From contig JAZSQK010000030.1 of assembly GCA_045537915.1 (NCBI GenBank), forward strand, positions 49,252-113,251: a stretch of 64,000 bases of DNA, written 5' to 3'. Shown here piece by piece: positions 48,617 to 58,311 of this stretch. Source of the DNA: SFWF01 sp045537915 (lineage in GTDB: Bacteria > Bacillota > Clostridia > Oscillospirales > Acutalibacteraceae). A model generated the notes under the pieces. That model searched no databases. It was not told the DNA's origin and was given only the letters and a program-made list of their open reading frames with translations. A program made the translations under genes and the position numbers. Numbering within the stretch: position 1 is the stretch's first letter; each line of letters begins with the position of its first letter.

Positions 48617-51600
48617 ATGTCTGTAAAATTTACTGAAATTTTCGATGGATACTGTGATAAAACAAAATATGGACTTATCTGCGAAACAGAGGTTTGCGCC
48701 TGTGGTCTTGACAGAGAGGCAAAAATAATCAAAGCAGAGCTTTCCTCGGCAAAATACATTCCTGAGAGATTTATAAAGGCTTTTTGCGATGATGTAACTC
48801 GAGGCTTTTCACTTAATAAGGCTGTTATAAATGTGACTTACAAGCCCGATGCTTTCTGCATTGACGCTTGTAGGGATATTTTTGATGGGATAAAGACCAA
48901 GAACTCGGTTTTAAACGGATATTTTAACCAGGCAGAGATAAGCCTTGATAATAATAAAGTATCGGTTGAACTGAAATTCGGAGGGCTTGATACCATTATA
49001 AGCCTTGAGGTTGATAAGCTCTTTCAGAAAAAAGTGTTTGAACTCTTTAAAAAAGAGGTAGAGATCGAATTTATCGGAGTTACCGTAACTAAGGAAATGT
49101 TAGCGCCTCCCAAGGAGGAAGTAACAAAGCCAGCCTTAAAAACTGAAAAGGCTTTGCAAGAGAAAGAACAGATTTTTGATTATGCACCAAAAGACGGATT
49201 GCCGATATACATAGAAAGCGCTAAACAGTTTTACGGAAAAGTAAAGCTTGATACAAATGTCAAGCCAATTATAAACATTCTTCCAGAGGATAAGAAAATC
49301 TGTGTGTATGGAGAGGTTTTCGGCTTTGATATGCAGCCGACCAAAAGGGGAGACAAGCAAAGGGTAAGCTTTTCGGTAAGTGACCACACAAATGCGGTTA
49401 CCGTAAAGATGCTTGTCGATAACGACAAAACAGGTTCGGTTAAGGAATTATCCAATGGTATCTGGATTATCCTTAACGGAGATTATGCATTCGATGATTG
49501 GGAAAAGGATTTTGTAGTAACACCGAGAGCGATGGCAACGGTTGTAAAATACAATCCAAAAGAGGAATATGACGGACCTGCAAGGGTGGAGCTTCACGCC
49601 CACACCAATATGTCTTCCAAGGATGCGGTAGCCTCGGCGGGCGCCCTTATAAAACAGGCTTACAAATGGGGGCATAAGGCTATTGCCATTACCGACCACG
49701 GCGTTGTCCAGGCCTTTCCTGCAGCAGCGTCTGCGGTCAAGGATATTCGCAAATCGGGCGGAGATATGAAGGTTATTTACGGAGTTGAAGCCTATTTTGT
49801 AAATGATGAGAAGTACGGCACCGATTTTGCTACCCTCTACAAAGAGGATAAGGTAAACCACCAGATAATTCTGGTAAAAAATCTTGTTGGGCTTAAAAAT
49901 CTCTATAAGCTTGTATCAAAAGCTCACCTTGATAACTTTTATAAAAGACCCATAACCGTTAAAAGCGAACTGGACAAGCATCGTGAGGGTCTTATAGTCG
50001 GTTCTGCCTGTGAACAGGGAGAATTATACAAGGCTATAGTTGACGGGGAGCCTGATGAGAAGCTTATTGAGATAGCCTCTTATTACGATTATCTTGAAAT
50101 ACAACCTCTCGGAAACAACGAGTTTATGATAAGAGAAAGTACGGTAACCAGGGTTGATAAAAAGACCGGTATGCCCAAGCCTAACAAGTTTAAACAGGTA
50201 ACCGATTTTGAGGTTATTAAGAACTTTAACCGTAAGGTTGTTGAAATTGCTGACAGATTAGGAAAGCCTGTTGTTGCCACAGGCGATGTGCATTTTCTGA
50301 AAAAGGAAGATCAAATAATCAGAAAGATACTTATGGCGGGACAGGGCTTCGAGGACTTTGATCTACAGGCGCCTCTGTATCTGAAAAACACCCCTGAAAT
50401 GCTTTCCGATTTTGATTATTTCGGCGATAGAGCAGCAGAGTTTGTCATAGATAATCCTCGAAAAATCGCTGATATGATTGAAAGTGATGTAATTCCTGTG
50501 CCTGAAGGAAACTATCCGCCTGTTATCGAGGGCTCGGACGATTTGCTCAGAGATTCCTGTTGGAATAGGGCGAGAGAACTTTATGAGCATAACGGAAAGC
50601 TACCTGAAATTGTTGAAAAGCGGCTTGACAGAGAGCTGTCATCAATAATCAAGCACGGATTTTCGATAATGTATGTAACGGCGCAAAAGTTAGTTGCAAA
50701 CAGCGAGGAGCACGGCTATCTTGTCGGCTCCAGAGGCTCTGTCGGCTCATCCTTTGCGGCAACAATGGCGGGAATTTCTGAGGTTAATCCCTTAGCGCCG
50801 CATTATGTATGTCCGAAATGCAAATACAGCCGCTTTTATGAAAAGGGAGAGTACGGCTCGGGCTTTGACCTGCCGCCTGAAAACTGTCCCGAATGTAATA
50901 GTCCTATGGACCGTAACGGCCACGATATACCCTTTGAAACCTTCCTCGGCTTTGACGGAGATAAGGTTCCTGATATAGACCTTAATTTTTCTGACGAATA
51001 TCAGCCCTTTGCCCATAAGTTTACCGAAGAATTGTTCGGCAGTGAAAACGTTTTTAAAGCGGGTACAATATCTACTTTAGCTGAAAAAACGGCCTTCGGC
51101 TTCGTTAAGGCGTATTGTGAGGAAAAGAATCTGGTGCTTTCAAAGGCTGAAATTGCAAGACTTGCATCCATTGTTAAGGATTCCGAAATTAAAATGACTA
51201 CTGGTCAGCATCCGGGGGGAATGGTTGTTGTTCCTAGAGCAAATTCGGTATACGATTTTTGTCCTGTACAGCACCCTGCAGACGATCCTAAATCGACAAC
51301 AGTAACTACCCATTTCGATTTCCATTCTATTCACGATACAATACTTAAGCTTGATGAGCTTGGTCACGTTGTTCCTACTACATATAAATATCTCGAAGAA
51401 TACAGTGGTATTCCCGTGAACGATGTTTCGATGAGCGACCCCGATGTTTATTCACTCTTTACCTCAACAAAGGCGCTCGGAGTTACATCTGAACAGATTG
51501 AGTCTAAAAACGGAACCTTCTGTATCCCTGAGTTCGGCACAAAGTTTGTAAGAGAAATGCTCCTTGACTGTAAGCCTAAAAATTTCTCGGACCTTCTTCA

Positions 51601-52405
51601 GATTTCAGGCCTTTCCCACGGTACCGATGTTTATCTTGGCAATGCTAAGGACCTTATTGCTGCAGGAACCTGTACCATTTCGGACGTTATCGGAACACGT
51701 GACTCGATAATGGTGTATCTGATGCATAAAGGTCTTGAACCTAAGATGGCATTTAAGATTATGGAGATTGTCCGTAAGGGTAAATCTACTAAGCTTCTTA
51801 CCGATGAGCATAAACAGGCAATGCTTGACCACGGGGTGCCCCAGTGGTATCTTGATTCCTGTATGAAGATTAAGTATATGTTCCCAAAAGCGCACGCTGC
51901 GGCATATGTTATTGCAGCCCTTCGTCTTGCTTGGTACAAGGTGCATAAGCCTATAGAGTTTTACTGCGCATATTTTACCGCTCGTCCTGATGATGTTGAT
52001 GTAGAAACAATTCTTAAAGGAAAAGATGCAGTTAAAGCCTATATGCACAATATAAAACTCAAGGGCAACGATGTTTCTCCTAAAGAAAAGGCTGTTTATG
52101 AAAATATGCTTATCTTTAACGAAATGTTTGAAAGGGGACTTGAGGTACTGCCCTTGCACCTGACAAAATCTCATGCAAGAAAATATCTTGTTGAGGACGG
52201 GAAGATGCGGCTACCCTTTGTTGCGCTAGACGGCGTTGGCGAAAAGGCGGCTGACTCGCTCTACGAGGCCGCACAGAACGGAAATTATCTTTCAAAACAG
52301 GAATTTCAGAATGAGGCGGGCGTTTCAAAGACGGTTGTTCAGAAACTGAGCGATATGGGAGTATTGGACACTCTTCCAGATACCAATCAAATGACTTTAT
52401 TTTAG
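48617..52405 (+). CDS. polC: DNA polymerase III PolC, apparently without the exonuclease domain
   Basis: Replicative polymerase of low-G+C Gram-positives. Domains in order: N-terminal domains (1-230), OB fold (about 235-310), PHP (about 322-560; ELHAHTNMS, ITDHGVVQ, SACEQGEL, TGDVHFLK), zinc site (CPKCKYSRF, CPECNSPM), palm with catalytic Asps in PDIDLNFSDEYQP, fingers and C-terminal region (DTLPDTNQMTLF). In usual PolC a 3'-5' exonuclease of about 170 residues is inserted in PHP after the YGxEA strand. Here YGVEAYFVNDEKYGTDF runs within about 20 residues into NHQIILVKNLVGLKNLYKLV, and no DxE/DEDDh motif exists. Length 1262 against about 1437 for Bacillus. The frame is intact. Confidence 0.95.
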   Translation: MSVKFTEIFDGYCDKTKYGLICETEVCACGLDREAKIIKAELSSAKYIPERFIKAFCDDVTRGFSLNKAVINVTYKPDAFCIDACRDIFDGIKTKNSVLNGYFNQAEISLDNNKVSVELKFGGLDTIISLEVDKLFQKKVFELFKKEVEIEFIGVTVTKEMLAPPKEEVTKPALKTEKALQEKEQIFDYAPKDGLPIYIESAKQFYGKVKLDTNVKPIINILPEDKKICVYGEVFGFDMQPTKRGDKQRVSFSVSDHTNAVTVKMLVDNDKTGSVKELSNGIWIILNGDYAFDDWEKDFVVTPRAMATVVKYNPKEEYDGPARVELHAHTNMSSKDAVASAGALIKQAYKWGHKAIAITDHGVVQAFPAAASAVKDIRKSGGDMKVIYGVEAYFVNDEKYGTDFATLYKEDKVNHQIILVKNLVGLKNLYKLVSKAHLDNFYKRPITVKSELDKHREGLIVGSACEQGELYKAIVDGEPDEKLIEIASYYDYLEIQPLGNNEFMIRESTVTRVDKKTGMPKPNKFKQVTDFEVIKNFNRKVVEIADRLGKPVVATGDVHFLKKEDQIIRKILMAGQGFEDFDLQAPLYLKNTPEMLSDFDYFGDRAAEFVIDNPRKIADMIESDVIPVPEGNYPPVIEGSDDLLRDSCWNRARELYEHNGKLPEIVEKRLDRELSSIIKHGFSIMYVTAQKLVANSEEHGYLVGSRGSVGSSFAATMAGISEVNPLAPHYVCPKCKYSRFYEKGEYGSGFDLPPENCPECNSPMDRNGHDIPFETFLGFDGDKVPDIDLNFSDEYQPFAHKFTEELFGSENVFKAGTISTLAEKTAFGFVKAYCEEKNLVLSKAEIARLASIVKDSEIKMTTGQHPGGMVVVPRANSVYDFCPVQHPADDPKSTTVTTHFDFHSIHDTILKLDELGHVVPTTYKYLEEYSGIPVNDVSMSDPDVYSLFTSTKALGVTSEQIESKNGTFCIPEFGTKFVREMLLDCKPKNFSDLLQISGLSHGTDVYLGNAKDLIAAGTCTISDVIGTRDSIMVYLMHKGLEPKMAFKIMEIVRKGKSTKLLTDEHKQAMLDHGVPQWYLDSCMKIKYMFPKAHAAAYVIAALRLAWYKVHKPIEFYCAYFTARPDDVDVETILKGKDAVKAYMHNIKLKGNDVSPKEKAVYENMLIFNEMFERGLEVLPLHLTKSHARKYLVEDGKMRLPFVALDGVGEKAADSLYEAAQNGNYLSKQEFQNEAGVSKTVVQKLSDMGVLDTLPDTNQMTLF

Positions 52406-52477
52406 ATAATATGCACATTTAGTGACCTTTTTAACTGTTCAAAATAACCAATAAAGGTTACAAACAGAGTAAAAAGG

Positions 52478-52505
52478 TTGCATTTTTGTTACTTTTTGTT
52501 ATAAT
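52478..52505 (+). promoter_or_regulatory. Promoter of the M23/G5 hydrolase with phased GTTA repeats
   Basis: TTGCAT and TATAAT with a 16-base spacer. GTTA-type words (GGTTAC at 52456, GGTTGC at 52476, TGTTAC at 52487, TGTTAT at 52497) are spaced about one or two helical turns apart through the promoter, which suggests a binding site for a response regulator. Confidence 0.6.
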
Positions 52506-52543
52506 AAATATCGTAGTTTTAATTGTTTAATATCAAGGAAGGA

Positions 52544-53782
52544 ATGATAATTATTCAAGACTCTATTGCCTCACTGATTGAGAGAGCCAAGAATATTAGC
52601 AGAACCTACAAGTTAATAATTTTCGCAGTTTTAGCTGTTATAATGATGACTGCTTGTATGATATTCGGCGGAGTTCGTTTTTCCTACGATGTTCTTATAA
52701 GCGGTGAGAAAATAGCTCAGATATCCAATATGAAGGTGTACGAAGCGGCAAAGGAAATTGCCCAGTCGTCTATTGTTTGTGATACAGATAAGGCCGAACT
52801 TCTTCAAATTCCACAGTTTAAACTGGTGCTTTCGGTAAACGGAGGCAGGGATACTGCCGAGCAACTGTCAACCACACTTCTTGAAAAATCTGAGGAAGTT
52901 ACCTTTGGTTATGCGGTTTGCGTTGATGGGGAAGAAAAGCTTTATGTGTTGGACAAGGATGCAACACAGACACTTGTTGCTAACCGTTTGAATTCATTCA
53001 ATATAGATTCTGCAGAGTGTGAAAGCAGGTTTACAAAAAGTGTTACCTTTGATGCTGTTTATGCAGACAAAGAGGTTTTCTCCGGGGATGAGCAGATAGG
53101 CGAGTTTGTAAACGGTCTTGAGGTTGTTACAACCGCAAAAAAGGTTACTAAATATACCGTTCCTTACTCTACTGTTACTACAAGGACAAGCACTAAGGCG
53201 GCAGGCTATATGTCTGTTTCGACAAAGGGCGTTAACGGCGTTAAACAGAAATCTGAGATAACCACCTATGTTAACGGCGTGGTTACTGAGAATACGGTTG
53301 TTTCAGATGAGGTTGTATCAAAACCTGTAAATGAGGTTGTTGTGATAGGAACTGGAAATTCGTCCTATTCATCTGTTATTCAAAACGCTTCCTCAAGCGG
53401 ATTTATATATCCTCTTGAGTACAAGTATATTGTAACATCTCCTTACGGCGATACCGAAGGCCGTTCAAAGCCCCATAAGGGAATAGACCTTTCAAACGGC
53501 AGAGTCGGCGGAGCGATATATGCAGCAAAGAGCGGAAATGTTACCTATGCAGGTTTCAGAAACGGCTACGGCTATGTTATTGAGATAAACCACGGCAACG
53601 GTGTCATTACAAGATATGCACATTGCAACAAGCTTTTCATAACCACCGGTTCATATGTTTCACAGGGTCAGGTTATTGCTCAGGTTGGAAACACAGGCCA
53701 GTCTACAGGACCGCATCTTCATTTTGAAATTGAGATAAACGGAAGCTGTATGGACCCCGAAACCTTCCTATCGTTCAGATAA
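52544..53782 (+). CDS. Membrane-anchored M23 peptidase with a G5 domain
   Basis: A peptidoglycan endopeptidase. A short cytoplasmic segment is followed by a transmembrane helix at about residues 22-42 (LIIFAVLAVIMMTACMIFGG), a mixed region, a G5 domain (about 205-275; VTKYTVPYSTVTTRTSTKAA, YVNGVVTENTVVSDEVVSKP), and a C-terminal M23 LytM domain with zinc ligands in PHKGIDLSN and GPHLHFEIEING. 412 residues. I start at ATG 52544; AAGGA lies only four bases ahead, so the start is uncertain. The likely role is wall growth or division. It stands alone between polC and the topoisomerase genes. Confidence 0.92.
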   Translation: MIIIQDSIASLIERAKNISRTYKLIIFAVLAVIMMTACMIFGGVRFSYDVLISGEKIAQISNMKVYEAAKEIAQSSIVCDTDKAELLQIPQFKLVLSVNGGRDTAEQLSTTLLEKSEEVTFGYAVCVDGEEKLYVLDKDATQTLVANRLNSFNIDSAECESRFTKSVTFDAVYADKEVFSGDEQIGEFVNGLEVVTTAKKVTKYTVPYSTVTTRTSTKAAGYMSVSTKGVNGVKQKSEITTYVNGVVTENTVVSDEVVSKPVNEVVVIGTGNSSYSSVIQNASSSGFIYPLEYKYIVTSPYGDTEGRSKPHKGIDLSNGRVGGAIYAAKSGNVTYAGFRNGYGYVIEINHGNGVITRYAHCNKLFITTGSYVSQGQVIAQVGNTGQSTGPHLHFEIEINGSCMDPETFLSFR

Positions 53783-53802
53783 GTTTAATAATTTCACGAT
53801 TT

Positions 53803-53838
53803 ACACACATCATTTATATAATGGTGTGTGTTTTTTTG
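53803..53838 (+). terminator. Terminator after the M23 peptidase
   Basis: ACACACATCATT (53803-53814) pairs with AATGGTGTGTGT (53820-53831) over 12 base pairs with one G-U, followed by a run of T. Confidence 0.85.
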
Positions 53839-53848
53839 TAGTATTAAC

Positions 53849-53878
53849 TTGACGAAAATACAATATATGGTATATAAT
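53849..53878 (+). promoter_or_regulatory. Promoter of the topoisomerase operon
   Basis: TTGACG and TATAAT with an 18-base spacer, 29 bases ahead of the ATG. Confidence 0.75.
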
Positions 53879-53907
53879 ATATACAATTATGTACAAAGGA
53901 GCTTGTT

Positions 53908-55890
53908 ATGGCTAAGACAGTTAAGGAATACGGTAATGACAGTATAACTCAACTTAAAGGTCCCGATCAGGTCAGACTTCGTCCGGCGGTTATTTTTGGT
54001 TCGGACGGGCTTGAAGGATGCGAACATTCTGTATTTGAAATAATTTCAAACTCTATTGACGAGGCCAGGGAAGGCTACGGTAAGAAAATTATAATAACCA
54101 AATATTCCGATGGCTCTATTGAGGTTCAGGACTTCGGCAGAGGAGCGCCTGTTGATTTTAACAATAAAGAGCAGCAGTATAACTATGTTCTTCTGTTCGA
54201 AACACTTTATGCCGGTGGTAAGTACAACACTAATGATGGCGGAGATTATGAGTACTCAATCGGTCTTAACGGATTAGGTCTTGCATCTACCCAGTTTGCC
54301 TCTGAATATATGGAGGTTGAGATTAAGCGTGACGGTTTTAAATATAACCTTCGTTTTGAAAAGGGCAGAAATGTCGGAGGACTTAAGAAGGAAGCCTACA
54401 GCGGTAAGGATACAGGAACTAAGACAAAATGGAAGCCCGACCTTGAGGTATTTACCGATATAAACATACCTACCGATTACTTTATAGATACCCTTAAAAG
54501 ACAGGCAGTCGTAAATGACGGATTGCGTTTTGTTTTCAGAGAGCAACAAGGCAATCGCTTTGTCGAAACCGAAATATGCTATGACAACGGAATCGTTGAT
54601 TATATTGAGGAGTATGTCGGCGAGGATAGACTTTCCTCTATTCAGACCTGGCGTACAGAGCGCAAGGGAAAGGACCGAGAAGATAAGCCCGAATACAAGG
54701 TCAAGATAAATGCCGCCTTGTGTTTTTCCAATAAAAAGCAGATAAAAGAGTATTACCACAACTCAAGTTGGCTTGAATATGGCGGAGCGCCCGAAAAGGC
54801 GGTTAGAAACGCTTTTGTTTATCAGATAGACGCTTATATCAAGCAACAGAATAAATATACAAGAAACGAAACAAAGATAACCTTCCAGGATGTGGAAGAG
54901 TGTCTGGACCTGGTCATCTCCTCATTTTCGACACTGACCTCATATGAGAACCAGACTAAAAAGTCGATAACCAATAAATTTATACAGGAAGCAATGACCG
55001 AATTCTTCCGCCATCAGCTTGAAGTATATTTTATTGAAAACAAGGCCGAGGCGGACAAGATTGCCGATCAGGTTCTCATAAACAAGCGTTCCCGTGAACG
55101 AAGCGAAAAAGAACGAATCAATATTAAAAAGACCCTGCAGACCTCGAATGATATGGCAAGCCGTGTTCAGAAGTTCGTCGATTGCAGAAGCCGAGATGTT
55201 AACGAGCGTGAGATATTTATAGTTGAGGGCGACTCGGCTTTAGGTTCCTGTAAACTTGCCCGTGATGCAAATTTTCAGGCAATAATGCCAGTTCGAGGAA
55301 AGATACTCAATTGCCTAAAGGCTGAGTATGAGAGGGTATTTAAATCTGAAATAATAACCGATCTTATTAAGGTGCTCGGTTGCGGTGTAGAAGTAAAAAA
55401 CAGGGCTAATAAGGATCTTTCAACCTTTAATATTGATAATCTTCGTTGGAATAAGGTAATAATATGTACCGATGCCGATGTTGACGGCTTCCAGATAAGA
55501 ACCCTTATTTTGACAATGATTTACCGCCTTATGCCCACCCTTATAAACGAGGGCAAGGTCTATATTGCAGAAACACCTCTTTACGAGATTAACACCAAAG
55601 AAAAGCCTTATTTTGCATATGATGAGCAGGAGAAAAATGACATACTGAAGATGATAGAGGGTCAGAAGTTTACCATTCAGCGCTCAAAGGGACTTGGTGA
55701 AAACCAGCCCGATATGATGAACCTGACAACTATGAATCCTGCAACCCGCAGACTTGTAAGGGTCTTGCCCGAGGATGCCGAGCAGACCTCAATAATGTTT
55801 GACCTTTTGCTCGGAGATAATCTGCAGGGCAGAAAAGACTATATTGCAGAAAATGGCTGGCTTTACATTGATGATGTAGACGTAAGTTAG
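53908..55890 (+). CDS. Divergent type II topoisomerase B subunit (ParE/GyrB-like)
   Basis: ATPase subunit of a type IIA topoisomerase. The GHKL ATPase lies in the first 220 residues (EIISNSIDEAREG, DFGRGAPVDF, IGLNGLGLASTQFAS), the transducer has its QTK loop (YENQTKKSI), and the TOPRIM domain has EGDSALGSCKLARD at about residue 440 and DADVDGFQIRTLIL at 522. Canonical forms read EGDSAGGSAK and DADVDGAHIR, so it differs at conserved places, but the catalytic Glu and Asps remain. 660 residues. Paired with an A subunit 10 bases downstream. Gyrase proper is presumably elsewhere; ParE is the likely role. Confidence 0.88.
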   Translation: MAKTVKEYGNDSITQLKGPDQVRLRPAVIFGSDGLEGCEHSVFEIISNSIDEAREGYGKKIIITKYSDGSIEVQDFGRGAPVDFNNKEQQYNYVLLFETLYAGGKYNTNDGGDYEYSIGLNGLGLASTQFASEYMEVEIKRDGFKYNLRFEKGRNVGGLKKEAYSGKDTGTKTKWKPDLEVFTDINIPTDYFIDTLKRQAVVNDGLRFVFREQQGNRFVETEICYDNGIVDYIEEYVGEDRLSSIQTWRTERKGKDREDKPEYKVKINAALCFSNKKQIKEYYHNSSWLEYGGAPEKAVRNAFVYQIDAYIKQQNKYTRNETKITFQDVEECLDLVISSFSTLTSYENQTKKSITNKFIQEAMTEFFRHQLEVYFIENKAEADKIADQVLINKRSRERSEKERINIKKTLQTSNDMASRVQKFVDCRSRDVNEREIFIVEGDSALGSCKLARDANFQAIMPVRGKILNCLKAEYERVFKSEIITDLIKVLGCGVEVKNRANKDLSTFNIDNLRWNKVIICTDADVDGFQIRTLILTMIYRLMPTLINEGKVYIAETPLYEINTKEKPYFAYDEQEKNDILKMIEGQKFTIQRSKGLGENQPDMMNLTTMNPATRRLVRVLPEDAEQTSIMFDLLLGDNLQGRKDYIAENGWLYIDDVDVS

Positions 55891-55900
55891 GGAGGATAAT

Positions 55901-58135
55901 ATGGCTCCAAGAAAAAAGAAAACTGAAGAAGCACCCGTAATAAAGGCTCCTGACGCATATATTTCGGGCGCAGGTACTGTGGTTGACCAACAGATAACCG
56001 AAACCCTCCGCACAAACTATATGCCCTATGCGATGAGCGTTATTATTTCACGTGCTATTCCCGAAATAGACGGATTTAAGCCTTCGCACAGAAAGCTATT
56101 ATACACAATGTACAATATGGGACTGCTCAACGGCCCTACCATTAAGAGCGCTAACATCGTTGGTCGCACAATGCAACTCAACCCCCACGGAGATGCCGCA
56201 ATTTACGAAACAATGGTAAGACTTTCTGAAGGTCATCAGGCGCTGCTCCACCCTTATATTCAGTCGAAGGGCTCATTCGGTAAGGCGTATTCGAGAGATA
56301 TGGCATACGCTGCCTCCCGTTACACCGAGGCAAAGCTTTCGCCCATTTCTGCAGAGCTTTTCAGCGATATTGATAAGGATACGGTTGATTTTGTCGATAA
56401 CTACGATGCAACAATGAAAGAGCCAACCCTCTTTCCTGTAACCTTCCCGTCAATACTTGTTAACGCTAATATGGGTATTGCGGTAGGTATGGCGAGTCAG
56501 ATTTGCCCCTTCAATCTGAAGGAGGTCTGTGATACAACGATAGCCTACATCAAGGATAACGATATCAATGTTACCGACACACTTCTGGCGCCCGATTTTC
56601 CCATAGGCGGTCAGCTTATTTATAACCGTGAGCAGATGGAGGAAATCTATAAAACAGGTAGAGGGAGCTTTAAGGTTAGGGCCGTATACACCTATGATAA
56701 ATCTGCAAACTGTATCGATATTACCGAAATACCTTATACAACTACAACCGAGCAGATTATTGAAAAGGTCATAGAGCTTGTTAAGGCGAAAAAGGTTACC
56801 GAAATCAATGATATACGTGATGAGACCGATCTTAAGGGACTTAAAATCACTATCGATCTGAAAAGAGGAACCGATCCAGATAAGCTTATGAAAAAGCTCT
56901 TCAAGACAACACCTCTTGAGGATTCTTTTGGATGCAACTTTAATATACTTATTGCAAACTCTCCGAGAGTTATGGGTGTTAAAGAGATAATTTCCGAGTG
57001 GGTAGCCTTTAGAAATGAATGCGTAAAGAGAAGGGTTTATTTCAATCTACAAAAGGCAAAGGAAAGACTTCATCTTCTTAAAGGTCTTGCAAAGATACTG
57101 CTTGATATCGACAAAGCGATTAAAATAGTTAGAGAAACCGAAGAGGAGAAAGAAGTAGTACCCAACCTTATGATAGGTTTCGGAATAGATGAAGATCAGG
57201 CAGAATATGTAGCCGAAATAAAGCTTCGCCATTTAAACAGACAGTACATCTTAAAAAGGCTCGAGGATGTAGAAAACCTTGAAAAACAGGTTGAGGAAAT
57301 GCAGTCGATTCTTGATTCGAGAAGAAAACAGCTTTCTATAATTATAAAAGAGCTTGAGGCTGTTGCTCAAAAATACGGTCAACCCAGAAAGACTGCTATT
57401 ATTGAGACCGATGCCGACGAAACAACTGAAGTAGAAACTGTGGTTGACAATTCTCCTGTAACCGTTTTCTATACTAAGGACGGATATTTCAAGAAAATTA
57501 CTCCCCAGTCGCTTCGTATGAGCGGAGAACAAAAGTACAAGGACGGGGACAAACTCATGCAGACGGTTGAAACGACCAATGCAGCCGAGCTTTTGTTCTT
57601 TACCGATAAGCAACAGGTATACAAATCAAGAACTGCAGAGTTTGCTGACTCTAAAGCAAGTGTACTCGGAGATTTTGTTCCTGCTAAGCTTGACTTTGAT
57701 GAGGGCGAATCGCCGATATATATGGCGGTGTTGTCACAGTACAAGGGTTATATGATATTTGCCTTTGAAAACGGAAGAATCGCAAAGGTTCCGCTTTCAA
57801 GCTACGAAACAAAAACCAACCGAAAGAAGCTAATCAAGGCATATTGTGAAAAGTATCCCATTCACACAATTCTTTATATTGAAGAAGAGTGCGACCTTGT
57901 TTTGACCTCGACTAATTCCAGGTCGATGATAGTTAATACCGCTATGATTCCTGCCAAAGCAACCAAGGATAACGGAGGAATTATGGTAATGACACAAAAA
58001 CGTGGTCAAAGGCTGTTTGAGGTTAAAAAGTATGAAGAAGGCTCACTGGACAAAGCCCACAGGTTCAGACCTCGCAATCTGCCATCTCCGGGCGCTACCG
58101 CTTCTTCGGACGAGGTTGAACAATTAACATTTTAA
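55901..58135 (+). CDS. Divergent type II topoisomerase A subunit (ParC/GyrA-like)
   Basis: DNA-cleaving subunit. The N-terminal 35 residues are an unusual Lys/Pro extension. The breakage-reunion domain follows (NYMPYAMSVIISRAIPEIDG, FKPSHRKLLYTMYNMGL) with catalytic Tyr141 in SRYTEAKLSP. The quinolone-determining site reads NPHGDAAIYETMVRL, so the position of GyrA Ser83 is Ala99. A coiled-coil gate (about 400-510) and a short C-terminal beta region (FYTKDGYFKKITPQSLR, QVYKSRTAEF) follow. There is no clear GyrA box, so ParC-like. 744 residues. Start at ATG 55901 behind GGGAGGA. Confidence 0.88.
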   Translation: MAPRKKKTEEAPVIKAPDAYISGAGTVVDQQITETLRTNYMPYAMSVIISRAIPEIDGFKPSHRKLLYTMYNMGLLNGPTIKSANIVGRTMQLNPHGDAAIYETMVRLSEGHQALLHPYIQSKGSFGKAYSRDMAYAASRYTEAKLSPISAELFSDIDKDTVDFVDNYDATMKEPTLFPVTFPSILVNANMGIAVGMASQICPFNLKEVCDTTIAYIKDNDINVTDTLLAPDFPIGGQLIYNREQMEEIYKTGRGSFKVRAVYTYDKSANCIDITEIPYTTTTEQIIEKVIELVKAKKVTEINDIRDETDLKGLKITIDLKRGTDPDKLMKKLFKTTPLEDSFGCNFNILIANSPRVMGVKEIISEWVAFRNECVKRRVYFNLQKAKERLHLLKGLAKILLDIDKAIKIVRETEEEKEVVPNLMIGFGIDEDQAEYVAEIKLRHLNRQYILKRLEDVENLEKQVEEMQSILDSRRKQLSIIIKELEAVAQKYGQPRKTAIIETDADETTEVETVVDNSPVTVFYTKDGYFKKITPQSLRMSGEQKYKDGDKLMQTVETTNAAELLFFTDKQQVYKSRTAEFADSKASVLGDFVPAKLDFDEGESPIYMAVLSQYKGYMIFAFENGRIAKVPLSSYETKTNRKKLIKAYCEKYPIHTILYIEEECDLVLTSTNSRSMIVNTAMIPAKATKDNGGIMVMTQKRGQRLFEVKKYEEGSLDKAHRFRPRNLPSPGATASSDEVEQLTF

Positions 58136-58141
58136 AAAGCA

Positions 58142-58180
58142 ATCTCCCGAGAACCTGACATATGCCGGTCCTCGGGAGAT
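58142..58180 (+). terminator. Hairpin after the topoisomerase operon (weak terminator)
   Basis: ATCTCCCGAG (58142-58151) pairs with CTCGGGAGAT (58171-58180), with a loop that holds AACC/GGT. It is GC-rich but lacks a T-tract, so factor-independent termination is doubtful. The remainder of the 176-base gap holds the valS promoter and no T-box. Confidence 0.5.
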
Positions 58181-58258
58181 ATCGGCTTAATACAAACGCT
58201 TTTAAAATGCCGACAGTACTAATATTGCCGTATTATTGCATTTTATTAGAGGAATTAT

Positions 58259-58287
58259 TTGACAAAGCTCAAGATTTAATATATCAT
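58259..58287 (+). promoter_or_regulatory. Promoter of valS
   Basis: TTGACA and TATCAT with a 17-base spacer, 24 bases ahead of the TTG start. The palindrome CATATCATTTGATATG overlaps its start site. Confidence 0.65.
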
Positions 58288-58311
58288 ATCATTTGATATG
58301 GAGGGATTACA

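Noticed and set aside
58136..58311. Possible T-box riboswitch ahead of valS
   Set aside because: No TGGNACC-type antiterminator sequence and no terminator with T-tract directly before valS.
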